Source: a bacterium (GTDB lineage: Bacteria; Patescibacteriota; Minisyncoccia; UBA6257; GWB1-50-10). From it: 17,172 bases of DNA. The stretch covers positions 11,885-29,056 of the forward strand of contig JAKAHT010000007.1 in NCBI GenBank assembly GCA_021814805.1, written 5' to 3'. The notes under the pieces were generated by a model that ran no database searches, had not been told where the DNA came from, and was given only the letters and a program-made list of their open reading frames with translations. The stretch's first letter is position 1, and each line of letters starts with the position of its first letter. Of the stretch, positions 7,744 through 14,864 are shown one piece after another. A program made the translations under genes and the position numbers.

Positions 7744-8423
7744 ATTTCATAATAAATTTACTTGTCATAATTCTACTCGCGGCTCTCCCGGCAATAGTCT
7801 GGCTTCTCTTCTTTTTGAAGGAGGACCCCAATAAAGAGCCGAGGAAGATGTTGGTTTTGACCTTCGTAACCGGCATGCTCTCAAGCATTCCGGTGCTCTT
7901 TTTGGAATTGTCTCTGCAAAAAATAATCGTATCACCACTTCACAGCATGATCATATTCGTGCTGGGTGTCTCGATAATAGAAGAGATCTTCAAATTTTTC
8001 GCCGCCTATCTCCCGAATAACAGAAGCAAATACTTCGACGAACCAATCGACGCCATGATCTACATGATAGTGGCGGCTTTGGGATTCGCGACCGTGGAAA
8101 ACTTTTTTGTGGTGAAAAACAGCCTTGATTTCATAAACCTCACAAACATTCTGGATACCCTGAATTCCGTAGCCTTGAGATTTATAGGCGCCACGCTTCT
8201 CCATGCCCTCGCTTCCGGCATAGTAGGTTATTACTGGGCCCTGGATCATTTTAAAAATAAGAAGAGTTTGTTTCTCTTGGGGTTTTTGCTCGCCATAGCC
8301 GTGCACTCGATATTCAACTTTTCCGTCGTTAAATTCCAGTCGAGCGACATATTTTATCCGACATTCTTTTTGGTAGCCATCGCCTTCTGGGTATTGGCCG
8401 ACTTCGAAAGGCTGAAGAAATAG
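7737..8423 (+). CDS. PrsW-like intramembrane metalloprotease
   Basis: 228 aa, nearly all membrane: about 6-8 hydrophobic helices. PrsW/CAAX-type (M82-like) signatures are visible: an EExxK motif, E82-E83-x-x-K86 (IIEEIFKF), then GFATVEN (116-122) with E121, H156 in LLHALASGIVG, and H190 in VHSIFNF. In Bacillus PrsW cleaves the anti-sigma factor RsiW; the substrate here is unknown and no sigma/anti-sigma pair is in view. The start ATG lies inside the valS end (7-bp overlap, +1 frame shift), so translation is probably coupled to valS. Alternative: a related CPBP-type protease. The family call is firm, the role is not. Confidence 0.82.
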   Translation: MVNFIINLLVIILLAALPAIVWLLFFLKEDPNKEPRKMLVLTFVTGMLSSIPVLFLELSLQKIIVSPLHSMIIFVLGVSIIEEIFKFFAAYLPNNRSKYFDEPIDAMIYMIVAALGFATVENFFVVKNSLDFINLTNILDTLNSVALRFIGATLLHALASGIVGYYWALDHFKNKKSLFLLGFLLAIAVHSIFNFSVVKFQSSDIFYPTFFLVAIAFWVLADFERLKK

Positions 8424-8434
8424 CCGGTTTGGTA

Positions 8435-8440
8435 TATAAT
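8435..8440 (+). promoter_or_regulatory. -10 element of hsp20
   Basis: A perfect TATAAT, 6 nt before the hsp20 ATG, predicts transcription starting at the ATG itself. The matching -35 region (about 8412-8417, CTGAAG) is poor, and the hexamer is not preceded by an extended TGn. No HrcA/CIRCE-type inverted repeat is seen. An alternative heat-shock sigma or activator could replace the -35. Confidence 0.5.
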
Positions 8441-8446
8441 TAAGTT

Positions 8447-8905
8447 ATGGATGAAGAGAAAAATAAAAACGACGTTTTTGTCGAGCTCGCCAAAGTGAAA
8501 AGCGAACCGGTACCAATAAAAATAGAAGATGACATTCCGATAAAGGAATCTAAGACCAAAACCAACGACGAAGAAGAGGGAACCTTGACTGTTGACGTTT
8601 ACGACGACGGGGATTATATCGTGGTGCAATCGACCGTGGCCGGAGTGGATGATGATAATATTGAAGTGAACATAACAACCGAATCGGTAACTATAAAAGG
8701 CGAAAGAAAGAAATCCGAAAAAATAGAAGAGAAGAATTATTTTTATCAGGAGCTTTTTTGGGGATCTTTTTCGCGCTCGATAATACTGCCCCAAGAAGTT
8801 GATCCGGACGATTCAGTAGCTTCCCTTAAAAACGGCATTCTGACGGTAAAAATGCCCAAATTGAATAGAGTTAAAGCCAAGAAATTAAAAGTTAAGGCGG
8901 ATTAA
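8447..8905 (+). CDS. Small heat-shock protein, Hsp20/alpha-crystallin family
   Basis: 152 aa. A charged, probably disordered N-terminal arm (1-44, rich in D, E and K) precedes an alpha-crystallin domain (about 45-139). The domain includes DYIVVQSTVAGV (56-67), VTIKGERK (81-88), FSRSIILP (108-115) and the hallmark LKNGILTVKMPK (127-138). The C-terminal tail is short and Lys-rich; LKV (147-149) could act as the IxI-type anchor. Such proteins form ATP-independent oligomers that hold unfolding clients. The gene follows the PrsW-like gene by 23 bp but has its own TATAAT. Its last 21 bp overlap the end of convergent murD. Confidence 0.93.
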   Translation: MDEEKNKNDVFVELAKVKSEPVPIKIEDDIPIKESKTKTNDEEEGTLTVDVYDDGDYIVVQSTVAGVDDDNIEVNITTESVTIKGERKKSEKIEEKNYFYQELFWGSFSRSIILPQEVDPDDSVASLKNGILTVKMPKLNRVKAKKLKVKAD

Positions 8906-10318
8906 TTTATCGAATTTTTCTCCCCTATCAAATTCATTTTTGAATTTTTCGAAACTGGCTGCACCCGGGGAAAAAAGTACTATTTTCTTTCCGGCACTTG
9001 CTTCGTATTCGGCGCTTCGTATCGCCTTTAAAATATCTCCCAAATTTTCAAACAACTGAGGCTTACTTTTGCCGAAGTAATTCAATTTTTTAAGTTCCCT
9101 AAAAAGATTTTTAGTGGCACTGCCCTCGAGAAAAAAAACGTCTTCCGGACCCAATATTTTTTTCATTTTTCGAGCCATCGGTTCGAAATTGAGATTTTTA
9201 TCCGTGCCGCCCGTTATGAGAATCACCCGACCTTCGTTTTTAAATCGGAGAATGGCAGCCAAAACAGCATCGGGCGAAGTGGCTGCGGAATCATTCACAA
9301 AAAGCATGTTTTTCCTTTTCAAAACAACTTCTTCCCGATATTTGACGTCGGGTAGATTTTTAATTGATTTTTTAATATCCGAAAACGAAACACCCGCCAA
9401 ATACGAAGCCAGGGAAGCGGCTAGAAAATTAGACACATTATGTTCGCCTCTTTTAATCACTGCTTCGACTTCATTTTTTGAGAGAACTTCTTTTTGTTTA
9501 TCCCCTTCTCTCAAGTAAAATAATCCATCCTTCAAAAATAAACCGTTTTCGCCGCGCCCAAGCGGCTTCTTGGAAAAAAAATAAATCTTCGATTTGGGTT
9601 TCAATTTCAAGAAGAAACTTGTCCAGTCGTTGTCTTTATTTAAAATAAGCTTCTGGTTTCTTTTTTGGTTCTTGAATATATTAGCCTTGGCCAAAGCATA
9701 ATCTTTCATGCTCTCGTATCTGTTTAAATGATCCGGATAAAGATTGGTTATGACCGCTACATCCGGAGAGCGTTTGGCTCCGGGTAAAAGCTCCAGCTGC
9801 CAGGAAGAAAGTTCCAAAACCAGCGGACCTTTTCTGTTTTTTGTTCCGCTCAAAAGATCCAGAAGAGCCAAAGAAGAAGAATTGCCCGCGGCCGTGACTT
9901 TATTTCCCTTAGCGCTTAAAAAGTGAGCAATCCAATTGACGGTAGTGGTCTTACCTCTCGTGCCGGTTACAGCCACCGTACGGTTTTTCACCGTATCAAA
10001 AAATATCCGCGCGTCGTTTACCAAGATTTTTTTATTTTTTTTAGCCAAAAAGATAAAAGGACTTTCTTTGGGTACGGCTGGATTTATGACTACTATGTCG
10101 TTTCTTTTGAAATCTTCATCGTCGTGGCGGCCCAAAACGAACTTTATCTTTCTGGAAAGAGGGCCGAGTTTTTTCAGGGATTTCTCGAGATCTTTTTCGG
10201 TCTTCAAATCGGTCACTGTAACTTCAGCTCCGTGGTTCAAAAACCATTTAACTGACGATAATCCCCCGCCCAGTGTTCCCAATCCCATTATCAAAACTTT
10301 TTTATCTTTCAGTTCCAT
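8885..10318 (-). CDS. murD: UDP-N-acetylmuramoylalanine--D-glutamate ligase MurD
   Basis: 477 aa from MELKDKK. It adds D-Glu to UDP-MurNAc-L-Ala in cytosolic peptidoglycan synthesis. An N-terminal Rossmann domain opens with VLIMGLGTLGGGL (8-20). The central ATPase has GTRGKTTT (119-126), ELSSWQLE (169-176) and NLYPDHLNRY (192-201). GEHNVSN (291-297) leads to the C-terminal ligase domain with NDSAATSPDA (342-351), GGTDKN (370-375) and SPGAASFEKF (450-459). Other Mur ligases lack this last phrase, which favours MurD. The frame is open upstream to 10354, but the ATG at 10318 starts the Rossmann strand in register and sits 7 nt below a 17-bp-spaced promoter; an ATG at 10336 is the alternative. 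It stands alone, outside a dcw cluster. Confidence 0.92.
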   Translation of the reverse strand: MELKDKKVLIMGLGTLGGGLSSVKWFLNHGAEVTVTDLKTEKDLEKSLKKLGPLSRKIKFVLGRHDDEDFKRNDIVVINPAVPKESPFIFLAKKNKKILVNDARIFFDTVKNRTVAVTGTRGKTTTVNWIAHFLSAKGNKVTAAGNSSSLALLDLLSGTKNRKGPLVLELSSWQLELLPGAKRSPDVAVITNLYPDHLNRYESMKDYALAKANIFKNQKRNQKLILNKDNDWTSFFLKLKPKSKIYFFSKKPLGRGENGLFLKDGLFYLREGDKQKEVLSKNEVEAVIKRGEHNVSNFLAASLASYLAGVSFSDIKKSIKNLPDVKYREEVVLKRKNMLFVNDSAATSPDAVLAAILRFKNEGRVILITGGTDKNLNFEPMARKMKKILGPEDVFFLEGSATKNLFRELKKLNYFGKSKPQLFENLGDILKAIRSAEYEASAGKKIVLFSPGAASFEKFKNEFDRGEKFDKLIRLNF

Positions 10319-10325
10319 TAATTTG

Positions 10326-10354
10326 ATTATCGTCATAAATAAAATTTTTCTCAA
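10326..10354 (-). promoter_or_regulatory. Promoter of murD (leaderless type)
   Basis: On the minus strand TTGAGA (10349-10354), a 17-bp spacer and GATAAT (10326-10331) are followed by 7 nt and the murD ATG at 10318. There is no room for a Shine-Dalgarno sequence. The same geometry is found upstream of glyQS, which supports this start against the longer frame. Confidence 0.6.
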
Positions 10355-10359
10355 ATCAA

Positions 10360-10388
10360 TTGACAGATTCCTCCCTAAAATCCATCAT
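10360..10388 (+). promoter_or_regulatory. Possible promoter of the DUF218 gene
   Basis: A consensus TTGACA (10360-10365) with CATCAT (10383-10388) at a 17-bp spacing, 16 nt before the ATG at 10405. The -10 matches only 4 of 6 positions. It lies back to back with the murD -35. Confidence 0.35.
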
Positions 10389-10404
10389 TATTCCAATAAG
10401 ACAT

Positions 10405-11007
10405 ATGCCTCAAGATAATAACATTCCGGTCATAATCATCGGCATAGGTAACGGTTTACGCCCCGACGGCTCTCTTTCCGCCGTGAGCCGGGAGGTGGCT
10501 GATAGCGTCTTCGAAGTTTATAGGATAATGGAAGGAGAAAGGCATGTGGTGTTTTCCGGAGGCTATAAAGTGAATTCGATAACGGAGGCGGAGGCTATGT
10601 CTAAGTATTTCAATGAAAGATATGGACTTTTGGGACACACGGAAAAAAAATCTTACCGCACTCACAATAACGCCATAGAAGGGATTCTTTACGCCAAAAA
10701 ATTATCCGACGGCCGGAAAGCCAAAATAGTCGTAGTGGACCATCCGGAACATTTTGACCGGACGAAGCTCGCTTTCAAAGCGGCCATAGAAGCTTACTCA
10801 GATAAAGACAAATTTTATCTGGACGGCGTAAAAACAAAAGAAGTTTACGATCCTGAAGTTTTCAGACAACCCCAATGGACCGACAAAAAATCCTTCTCCG
10901 CCTATGAGAAGAGAAGGATGAGACTTTACAAAACTTTACTCAGGAAACCTTGGAACAAGCTGGGACTTAAATTCTTAAAAAGGATTTGGCCCAGTCATAG
11001 GCAATAA
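10405..11007 (+). CDS. YdcF/SanA/ElyC-like DUF218 protein
   Basis: 200 aa from MPQDNN. The DUF218 pattern is clear: a first strand IPVIIIGIGNGLRPDGSLS (7-25), VVFSGG (48-53), EAEAM (61-65), then E80, S83 and the THNNA phrase (86-90), and VVVDHPEHFDRT (109-120). The family is linked to cell-envelope processes in E. coli (SanA, ElyC), but no substrate is established. Unlike those proteins, this one has no N-terminal transmembrane helix, so it appears cytosolic, like YdcF. The frame is open further up to a TTG at 10360, but that overlaps the promoter and lacks family similarity, so the ATG at 10405 is chosen. It is convergent with hppA, 22 bp apart. Confidence 0.8.
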   Translation: MPQDNNIPVIIIGIGNGLRPDGSLSAVSREVADSVFEVYRIMEGERHVVFSGGYKVNSITEAEAMSKYFNERYGLLGHTEKKSYRTHNNAIEGILYAKKLSDGRKAKIVVVDHPEHFDRTKLAFKAAIEAYSDKDKFYLDGVKTKEVYDPEVFRQPQWTDKKSFSAYEKRRMRLYKTLLRKPWNKLGLKFLKRIWPSHRQ

Positions 11008-11032
11008 ATCCCCCGCCCGCCGGATGGATTTA
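11005..11032. terminator. Possible shared stem between DUF218 gene and hppA
   Basis: Perfect 7-bp arms TAAATCC (11005-11011) and GGATTTA (11026-11032) enclose a 14-nt GC-rich loop. Each arm contains the stop codon of one of the two convergent genes. There is no clear T-run on either strand, so termination activity is doubtful. Confidence 0.3.
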
Positions 11033-12997
11033 AAGAAAAGAAACTATAAGCAAAGCCACTATGTTTATAACTTTTATGAGCGGATTAATGGCGGGGCCGG
11101 CCGTATCCTTATAAGGATCACCGACGGTGTCTCCGGTTACGGCCGCTTTGTGAGCTTCGGAACCTTTGCCGCCGTGGTTACCGGCTTCTATATATTTCTT
11201 GGCGTTATCCCAAGCCGCGCCTCCTGAAGTCATTGATATGGCTATGAAGAGGCCGGAGATTATCGTACCCATCAAAAATCCACCCAGAGCTTCTTTGCCT
11301 AAAATAAATCCGACGAGCAAAACGGAAATTATCGGCAGGAGAGCCGGAACAATCATCTCTTTCAAGGCCGCCTTAGTCACTATATCGACAGCTTTTTTAT
11401 AATCCGGCTTGGCGCTGCCTTCCAAAATCCCTTTTATCTCTCTGAATTGTCTTCTTATTTCTTCAACTATCGAGCTTGCAGCCCGACCAACAGACTTCAT
11501 GGCCATAGCCCCAAAAAGGTTGGGCACGGCCGCTCCCAAGAGCAGTCCGATTAAAACATAAGGGTTTTGAATATCAAAAGCGGCTGACTGAGTCATTTTG
11601 GACACGGCATCGGTGTAAGCGCTGAAAAGAGCAAGAGATGCGAGTCCGGCCGAAGCAATGGCATAACCTTTGGTTACGGCTTTCGTGGTATTGCCGACAG
11701 CATCCAAGGCGTCGGTTATTTTCCTGACTTCCTCTGGCGCACCGCTCATTTCGGCTATACCACCGGCATTGTCGGTTATGGGACCAAATGAGTCTATGGA
11801 GACTATTATGCCGGCAACCGAAAGCATTGATACTGCGGCAATCGCCACTCCGTAGATTCCGGCTAAAAGATAGGATGTGACTATACCGGCCACTATAACG
11901 ATTATCGGAAGGAAAGTTGATTCCATACCCACCGAAAGACCCATGATTATATTCGTGCCGTGGCCGGATTTCGAAGCATCGGCGATAGTTTTAACCGGGC
12001 GATATTTTTTGGAAGTATAGTAGTCAGTTATGATGACCATAAGAGCGGTGACCGCAAGGCCGACCAAGCTCGCTAAAAAGACGTTGAAAGAGTTTTCGGT
12101 CAAGAAAAACTTTGCAGCGGCATAAAAAAGAATCGCCGCAGAAACAAGAGCCGCCATAAGCCCCTTGTAAAGGGCTCCCATTATAGATTCGTTTTTTCCT
12201 ACTTTGACGAACAAGCTTCCTATTATAGAAGCGACTATGGCCAAACCTCCCAAAATAAGAGGGAATATAAGTTGCACCCCTGTCAAAGCGAGAGCGCTTC
12301 CTATAAGAATGGAGGCGGTGAGTGTCACGGCGTAAGTTTCGAAAAGATCGGCGGCCATACCAGCGCAGTCGCCGACATTATCACCCACGTTGTCGGCTAT
12401 GACGCCGGGATTTCTCGGATCATCTTCCGGAATACCGGCTTCCACTTTGCCGACTAAGTCGGTACCCACGTCGGCTGCCTTGGTGAATATTCCTCCTCCG
12501 AGTCTTGCAAAAACCGATATTAAGCTGGCACCAAAACCCAAACCTATCAAACTTTTTATATCATGCGTCAAAAAGAAGAATCCCGAGACGGAAAGTAAAC
12601 CTAAAGCAACAACCAAAAATCCAGTAACCGAACCGGCCTTAAAACCCAACGAAAGAGCTTTTTTAAGACCTCCTTCGGCTGCCTTGGCCGTCTTGGAATT
12701 AGAACGAACAGCTACGCTCATTCCCAAAAAGCCGGCTAAGGCGGAGGCGACGGCTCCGACCAAAAATCCCACAGCTGTAAGCGAGCCGAGACCGAAATAT
12801 ATCACGATGAAAAGTATCAAGGCCACTATGCCGACCGTTTTATACTGCCGGCTTAGAAAAGCCGAAGAACCCTCTTGAATAGCTTTCGATATTTCCTTCA
12901 TTTTGTCCGACCCGGCATCCTGACGCTTGAGCCACAAGGACAAATAAGCGGTATAAAGAACCGCCAAAACTATTGGACCAAAAATTAAGTAATTCAT
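11030..12997 (-). CDS. hppA: Membrane-bound proton-pumping pyrophosphatase (K+-independent type)
   Basis: 655 aa with about 16 hydrophobic helices. It couples PPi hydrolysis to ion pumping across the membrane. Catalytic motifs are intact: DVGTDLVGKVE (176-186), DNVGDNVGD (202-210), GPITDNAGGIAEM (405-417) and DTVGDPYKDTAGPA (623-636). In GNTTKAVTKG (435-444) a lysine (K439) takes the place that is alanine in K+-dependent enzymes, with T442 alongside. This Lys/Thr pair marks the K+-independent class, all known members of which pump H+ (established for this family; inference for this protein). The gene starts at an ATG 7 nt after TAATAC and 26 bp below nusA. In a small-genome bacterium it could maintain proton-motive force using PPi from biosynthesis. 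Confidence 0.95.
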   Translation of the reverse strand: MNYLIFGPIVLAVLYTAYLSLWLKRQDAGSDKMKEISKAIQEGSSAFLSRQYKTVGIVALILFIVIYFGLGSLTAVGFLVGAVASALAGFLGMSVAVRSNSKTAKAAEGGLKKALSLGFKAGSVTGFLVVALGLLSVSGFFFLTHDIKSLIGLGFGASLISVFARLGGGIFTKAADVGTDLVGKVEAGIPEDDPRNPGVIADNVGDNVGDCAGMAADLFETYAVTLTASILIGSALALTGVQLIFPLILGGLAIVASIIGSLFVKVGKNESIMGALYKGLMAALVSAAILFYAAAKFFLTENSFNVFLASLVGLAVTALMVIITDYYTSKKYRPVKTIADASKSGHGTNIIMGLSVGMESTFLPIIVIVAGIVTSYLLAGIYGVAIAAVSMLSVAGIIVSIDSFGPITDNAGGIAEMSGAPEEVRKITDALDAVGNTTKAVTKGYAIASAGLASLALFSAYTDAVSKMTQSAAFDIQNPYVLIGLLLGAAVPNLFGAMAMKSVGRAASSIVEEIRRQFREIKGILEGSAKPDYKKAVDIVTKAALKEMIVPALLPIISVLLVGFILGKEALGGFLMGTIISGLFIAISMTSGGAAWDNAKKYIEAGNHGGKGSEAHKAAVTGDTVGDPYKDTAGPAINPLIKVINIVALLIVSFL

Positions 12998-13004
12998 ATT
13001 ACTC

Positions 13005-13010
13005 GTATTA
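13005..13010 (-). promoter_or_regulatory. Possible -10 element of hppA
   Basis: TAATAC on the minus strand, 7 nt before the hppA ATG. No good -35 is seen at 16-18 bp (the region runs into the end of nusA). Read-through from nusA is an alternative. Confidence 0.35.
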
Positions 13011-13023
13011 AATATTTTTTATT

Positions 13024-14223
13024 TTAATCGACTTTATTTACTTCTTCGTAATCGTCTCCGTCGTCGGAAGGGACATCTTTCGCTTCGGCCGCGGCAATGC
13101 CGCCCTCCTGCACCTCCTCAGGATTGGATTGCGAGCGGACATCTATTTTCCAGCCGGTAAGTTTGGCCGCCAACCTCACGTTTTGGCCACCTTTGCCTAT
13201 GGCCAAACTCAACTGGTCTTCGGGAACTAAAACTTTAGCTTCCCTTCTTGGCATTATTTCTATGGACTTCACTTTAGCCGGAGAAAGAGAGCTCGGTATA
13301 AACTTTGCCGGATCATCCGACCATTCAACAACATCCACTTTCTCGTTGCCGAGTTCGTTCGTGACCGCCATTACTCTCGTACCCCTTTGTCCTACGGCCG
13401 CTCCTACAGGATCTATTCCTTCTTCGCTCGAGGCTACCGCCACTTTTGTCCTGGAACCGGCTTCTCTCGCTATGTTTTTTATTGAAACAGTACCGTCGGC
13501 TATTTCCGGCACTTCCAATTCAAACAGCTTTAAAATGAAGTTGGGATGAGATCGAGAAAGAACTATACCCGGCCGCCTCATGTCATCCTGAACAGCCAAA
13601 ACATAAAATCTCATTCGGTCGCCAACCCGGTAATGCTCTCCGGGGATGCTTTCGTTCGGATACATGATTCCCATCGCCCGCCCTAAATTAACATAAACAT
13701 TTCCCCTCTCGAATCTTTGGATCTGTCCGCTCATTATTTCACCTTCCTTATTTATAAACTCTTCTTTTATGGAGGAGCGTTCAGCTTCGCGAATTGATTG
13801 AAGGACAACTTGCTTGGCCGTCTGGGCGGCTATTCTCCCGAAATCGCTCCGGCCCTCCAGAGGGAATTCCATTTCTTCTCCGACTGAAACGTCAGGAGAA
13901 ATTTTTTTCGCTTCGGCTACGAATATCTGCCTGTCGGAATTGAATCTCGGTAAAGTTTCTTCCTCTTCATTTCTTTCGGGCGTTTCCTCCAAATCTTCTT
14001 CAAGAGAGACTTCCGAAGGATCCACTACTGTTTTCACCTGGAAAAACTGCAAATCCCCCGTTTTCAAATTGAACTTGGCCCGTATTATTTCGGATTTCTT
14101 TCTGTATTCTTTTTTATAAGCGGCGGCAATTGCCGACTCAATGGCTCCTAAAACCTTTTCGGAAGAAATTCCCTTCTCGGCTGATATTTGTTCCACCGCA
14201 CTCACTAATTGTTTTAAATCCAT
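13024..14223 (-). CDS. nusA: Transcription termination/antitermination factor NusA
   Basis: 399 aa. It binds RNA polymerase through its N-terminal domain and nascent RNA through S1 and KH domains. Order: N-terminal domain (1-155) with the typical opening helix MDLKQLVSAVEQ and AAYKKEY (34-40); S1 (about 160-223: GEIMSGQIQRF, GNVYVNLG); KH1 (about 224-298) with GSRTKVAV and VGQRG (277-281); KH2 (about 300-362) with IGKGGQNVRLA (342-352). The tail (363-399) is acidic and there are no AR repeats, as in non-enteric NusA. An acidic stretch (about 72-90, mostly E/D) enlarges the N-terminal domain. nusA is often linked to rimP and infB; neither is here. It has its own 17-bp-spaced promoter. Confidence 0.95.
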   Translation of the reverse strand: MDLKQLVSAVEQISAEKGISSEKVLGAIESAIAAAYKKEYRKKSEIIRAKFNLKTGDLQFFQVKTVVDPSEVSLEEDLEETPERNEEEETLPRFNSDRQIFVAEAKKISPDVSVGEEMEFPLEGRSDFGRIAAQTAKQVVLQSIREAERSSIKEEFINKEGEIMSGQIQRFERGNVYVNLGRAMGIMYPNESIPGEHYRVGDRMRFYVLAVQDDMRRPGIVLSRSHPNFILKLFELEVPEIADGTVSIKNIAREAGSRTKVAVASSEEGIDPVGAAVGQRGTRVMAVTNELGNEKVDVVEWSDDPAKFIPSSLSPAKVKSIEIMPRREAKVLVPEDQLSLAIGKGGQNVRLAAKLTGWKIDVRSQSNPEEVQEGGIAAAEAKDVPSDDGDDYEEVNKVD

Positions 14224-14235
14224 AAAGTGTTAAAA

Positions 14236-14264
14236 ATTTTAATTTCCAATTATCTAATACTCAA
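14236..14264 (-). promoter_or_regulatory. Promoter of nusA
   Basis: On the minus strand TTGAGT (14259-14264), a 17-bp spacer and TAAAAT (14236-14241) end 12 nt before the ATG, leaving a leader of roughly 5 nt. A second TTGAGT copy (14265-14270) lies directly upstream. There is no Shine-Dalgarno sequence. Confidence 0.55.
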
Positions 14265-14279
14265 ACTCAAATGACCTTT

Positions 14280-14307
14280 AAAAACGACAGCCACTCGAAT
14301 GAGCGGC
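14280..14307 (-). terminator. Intrinsic terminator downstream of the YraN-like gene
   Basis: On the minus strand GCCGCTC ATTC GAGTGGC forms a 7-bp stem with one G-U pair (14290-14307), then TGTCG and five T (14280-14284). It separates yraN transcription from nusA. The opposite strand also has a T-run just past the stem, so it could act both ways, though no plus-strand gene ends here. The rest of the 14308-14390 gap is AT-rich with no feature I can name. Confidence 0.5.
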
Positions 14308-14390
14308 CTTTATGTTTTTAAGAGTACAATGAACGCATCAAAAAAGCAAGGTTTTATATAAAAACACAATATTATATATATGTCAATAGA

Positions 14391-14762
14391 TTAAACATTT
14401 TCATAGTGCCTTAAATCGAATCCGTCATTTTTTTGATTAAGAGCAATAACGTCCATTCTCCAACCTTTCTCGTCTTTGACAAGACTTTCATTCATCTCGG
14501 CATACATTGAAGCCGCTCGGGAGAATTTTTTAAACTTGCTTTTTGTCATCTGATCCTCGGGAGCCAAGATCCCCTTACCGTCCCCTCTCATTGTTTTCAC
14601 TTCAACAAAGACAAGGACGCCTTCATTGGACATTGCAATGATATCTAGCTCTCCCCATTTCTCCCTGTGATTTCTTTCGATGATGTCCCAGCCCAATTTT
14701 TTTAAATACTCCGACGCGAAGTCTTCACCTAATACTCCCAACTCAGACCTTGATGTCACCAT
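14391..14762 (-). CDS. yraN: YraN/UPF0102 family endonuclease-like protein
   Basis: 123 aa from MVTSRSELG. UPF0102 proteins have a PD-(D/E)XK-type restriction-endonuclease-like fold of uncertain function, possibly in DNA recombination or repair. The pattern is intact: LGVLGEDFASEYLKKLGW (8-25), GELDIIA (37-43) with E38/D40, FVEVKT (52-57) with E54/K56, then K74 and a helix near 80. The frame is open for 10 further codons up to an ATG at 14792. The later ATG is preferred because family members begin close to the G-x-x-GE motif, because TATAGT (14769-14774) stands 6 nt before it, and because the longer start would overlap the -35 of the divergent lipoprotein gene. The longer form cannot be excluded. 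Confidence 0.82.
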   Translation of the reverse strand: MVTSRSELGVLGEDFASEYLKKLGWDIIERNHREKWGELDIIAMSNEGVLVFVEVKTMRGDGKGILAPEDQMTKSKFKKFSRAASMYAEMNESLVKDEKGWRMDVIALNQKNDGFDLRHYENV

Positions 14763-14768
14763 AGGTAA

Positions 14769-14774
14769 ACTATA
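14769..14774 (-). promoter_or_regulatory. Possible -10 element of yraN
   Basis: TATAGT on the minus strand, 6 nt before the preferred ATG at 14762, the same spacing as TATAAT at hsp20. The -35 is not recognisable. Confidence 0.35.
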
Positions 14775-14785
14775 CATCTTAAATA

Positions 14786-14814
14786 TTGACATTAAAAAGA
14801 CTCGGTAATAAAGT
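14786..14814 (+). promoter_or_regulatory. Promoter of the lipoprotein gene
   Basis: Consensus TTGACA (14786-14791), 17-bp spacer, TAAAGT (14809-14814). Transcription from about 14821 gives a leader of about 44 nt ending in a Shine-Dalgarno site. This differs from the core genes of the window. Confidence 0.5.
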
Positions 14815-14850
14815 GACGAAAGTTTATAAAAATAAAAATCATATTAGCGA

Positions 14851-14860
14851 AAGGTAGGTG
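14851..14860 (+). promoter_or_regulatory. Ribosome binding site of the lipoprotein gene
   Basis: AAGGTAGGTG with AGGTG ending 4 nt before the ATG and a second AAGG 10 nt before it. It is one of only two recognisable Shine-Dalgarno sites in the window. Confidence 0.6.
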
Positions 14861-14864
14861 CGAA

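Noticed and set aside
8354..8794. 146-codon open frame antisense to hsp20
   Set aside because: Tyr/Phe/His-rich translation mirrors the acidic hsp20 codons. No family match or start signal.
10319..10354. Longer MurD start (TTG at 10354 or ATG at 10336)
   Set aside because: It would cover the good -35/-10 pair. The Rossmann fold begins at the ATG at 10318.
10360..10404. Longer DUF218 protein start at TTG 10360
   Set aside because: The TTG is part of a consensus TTGACA, and the added residues are not family-like.
12390..12878. 162-codon open frame antisense to hppA
   Set aside because: Low-complexity Pro/Ala/Lys translation caused by hppA codon bias. hppA is unambiguous here.
14308..14390. 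Possible small RNA or tRNA between yraN and nusA
   Set aside because: AT-rich with near-palindromic TATA runs only. No cloverleaf, no T-loop motif and no convincing promoter.
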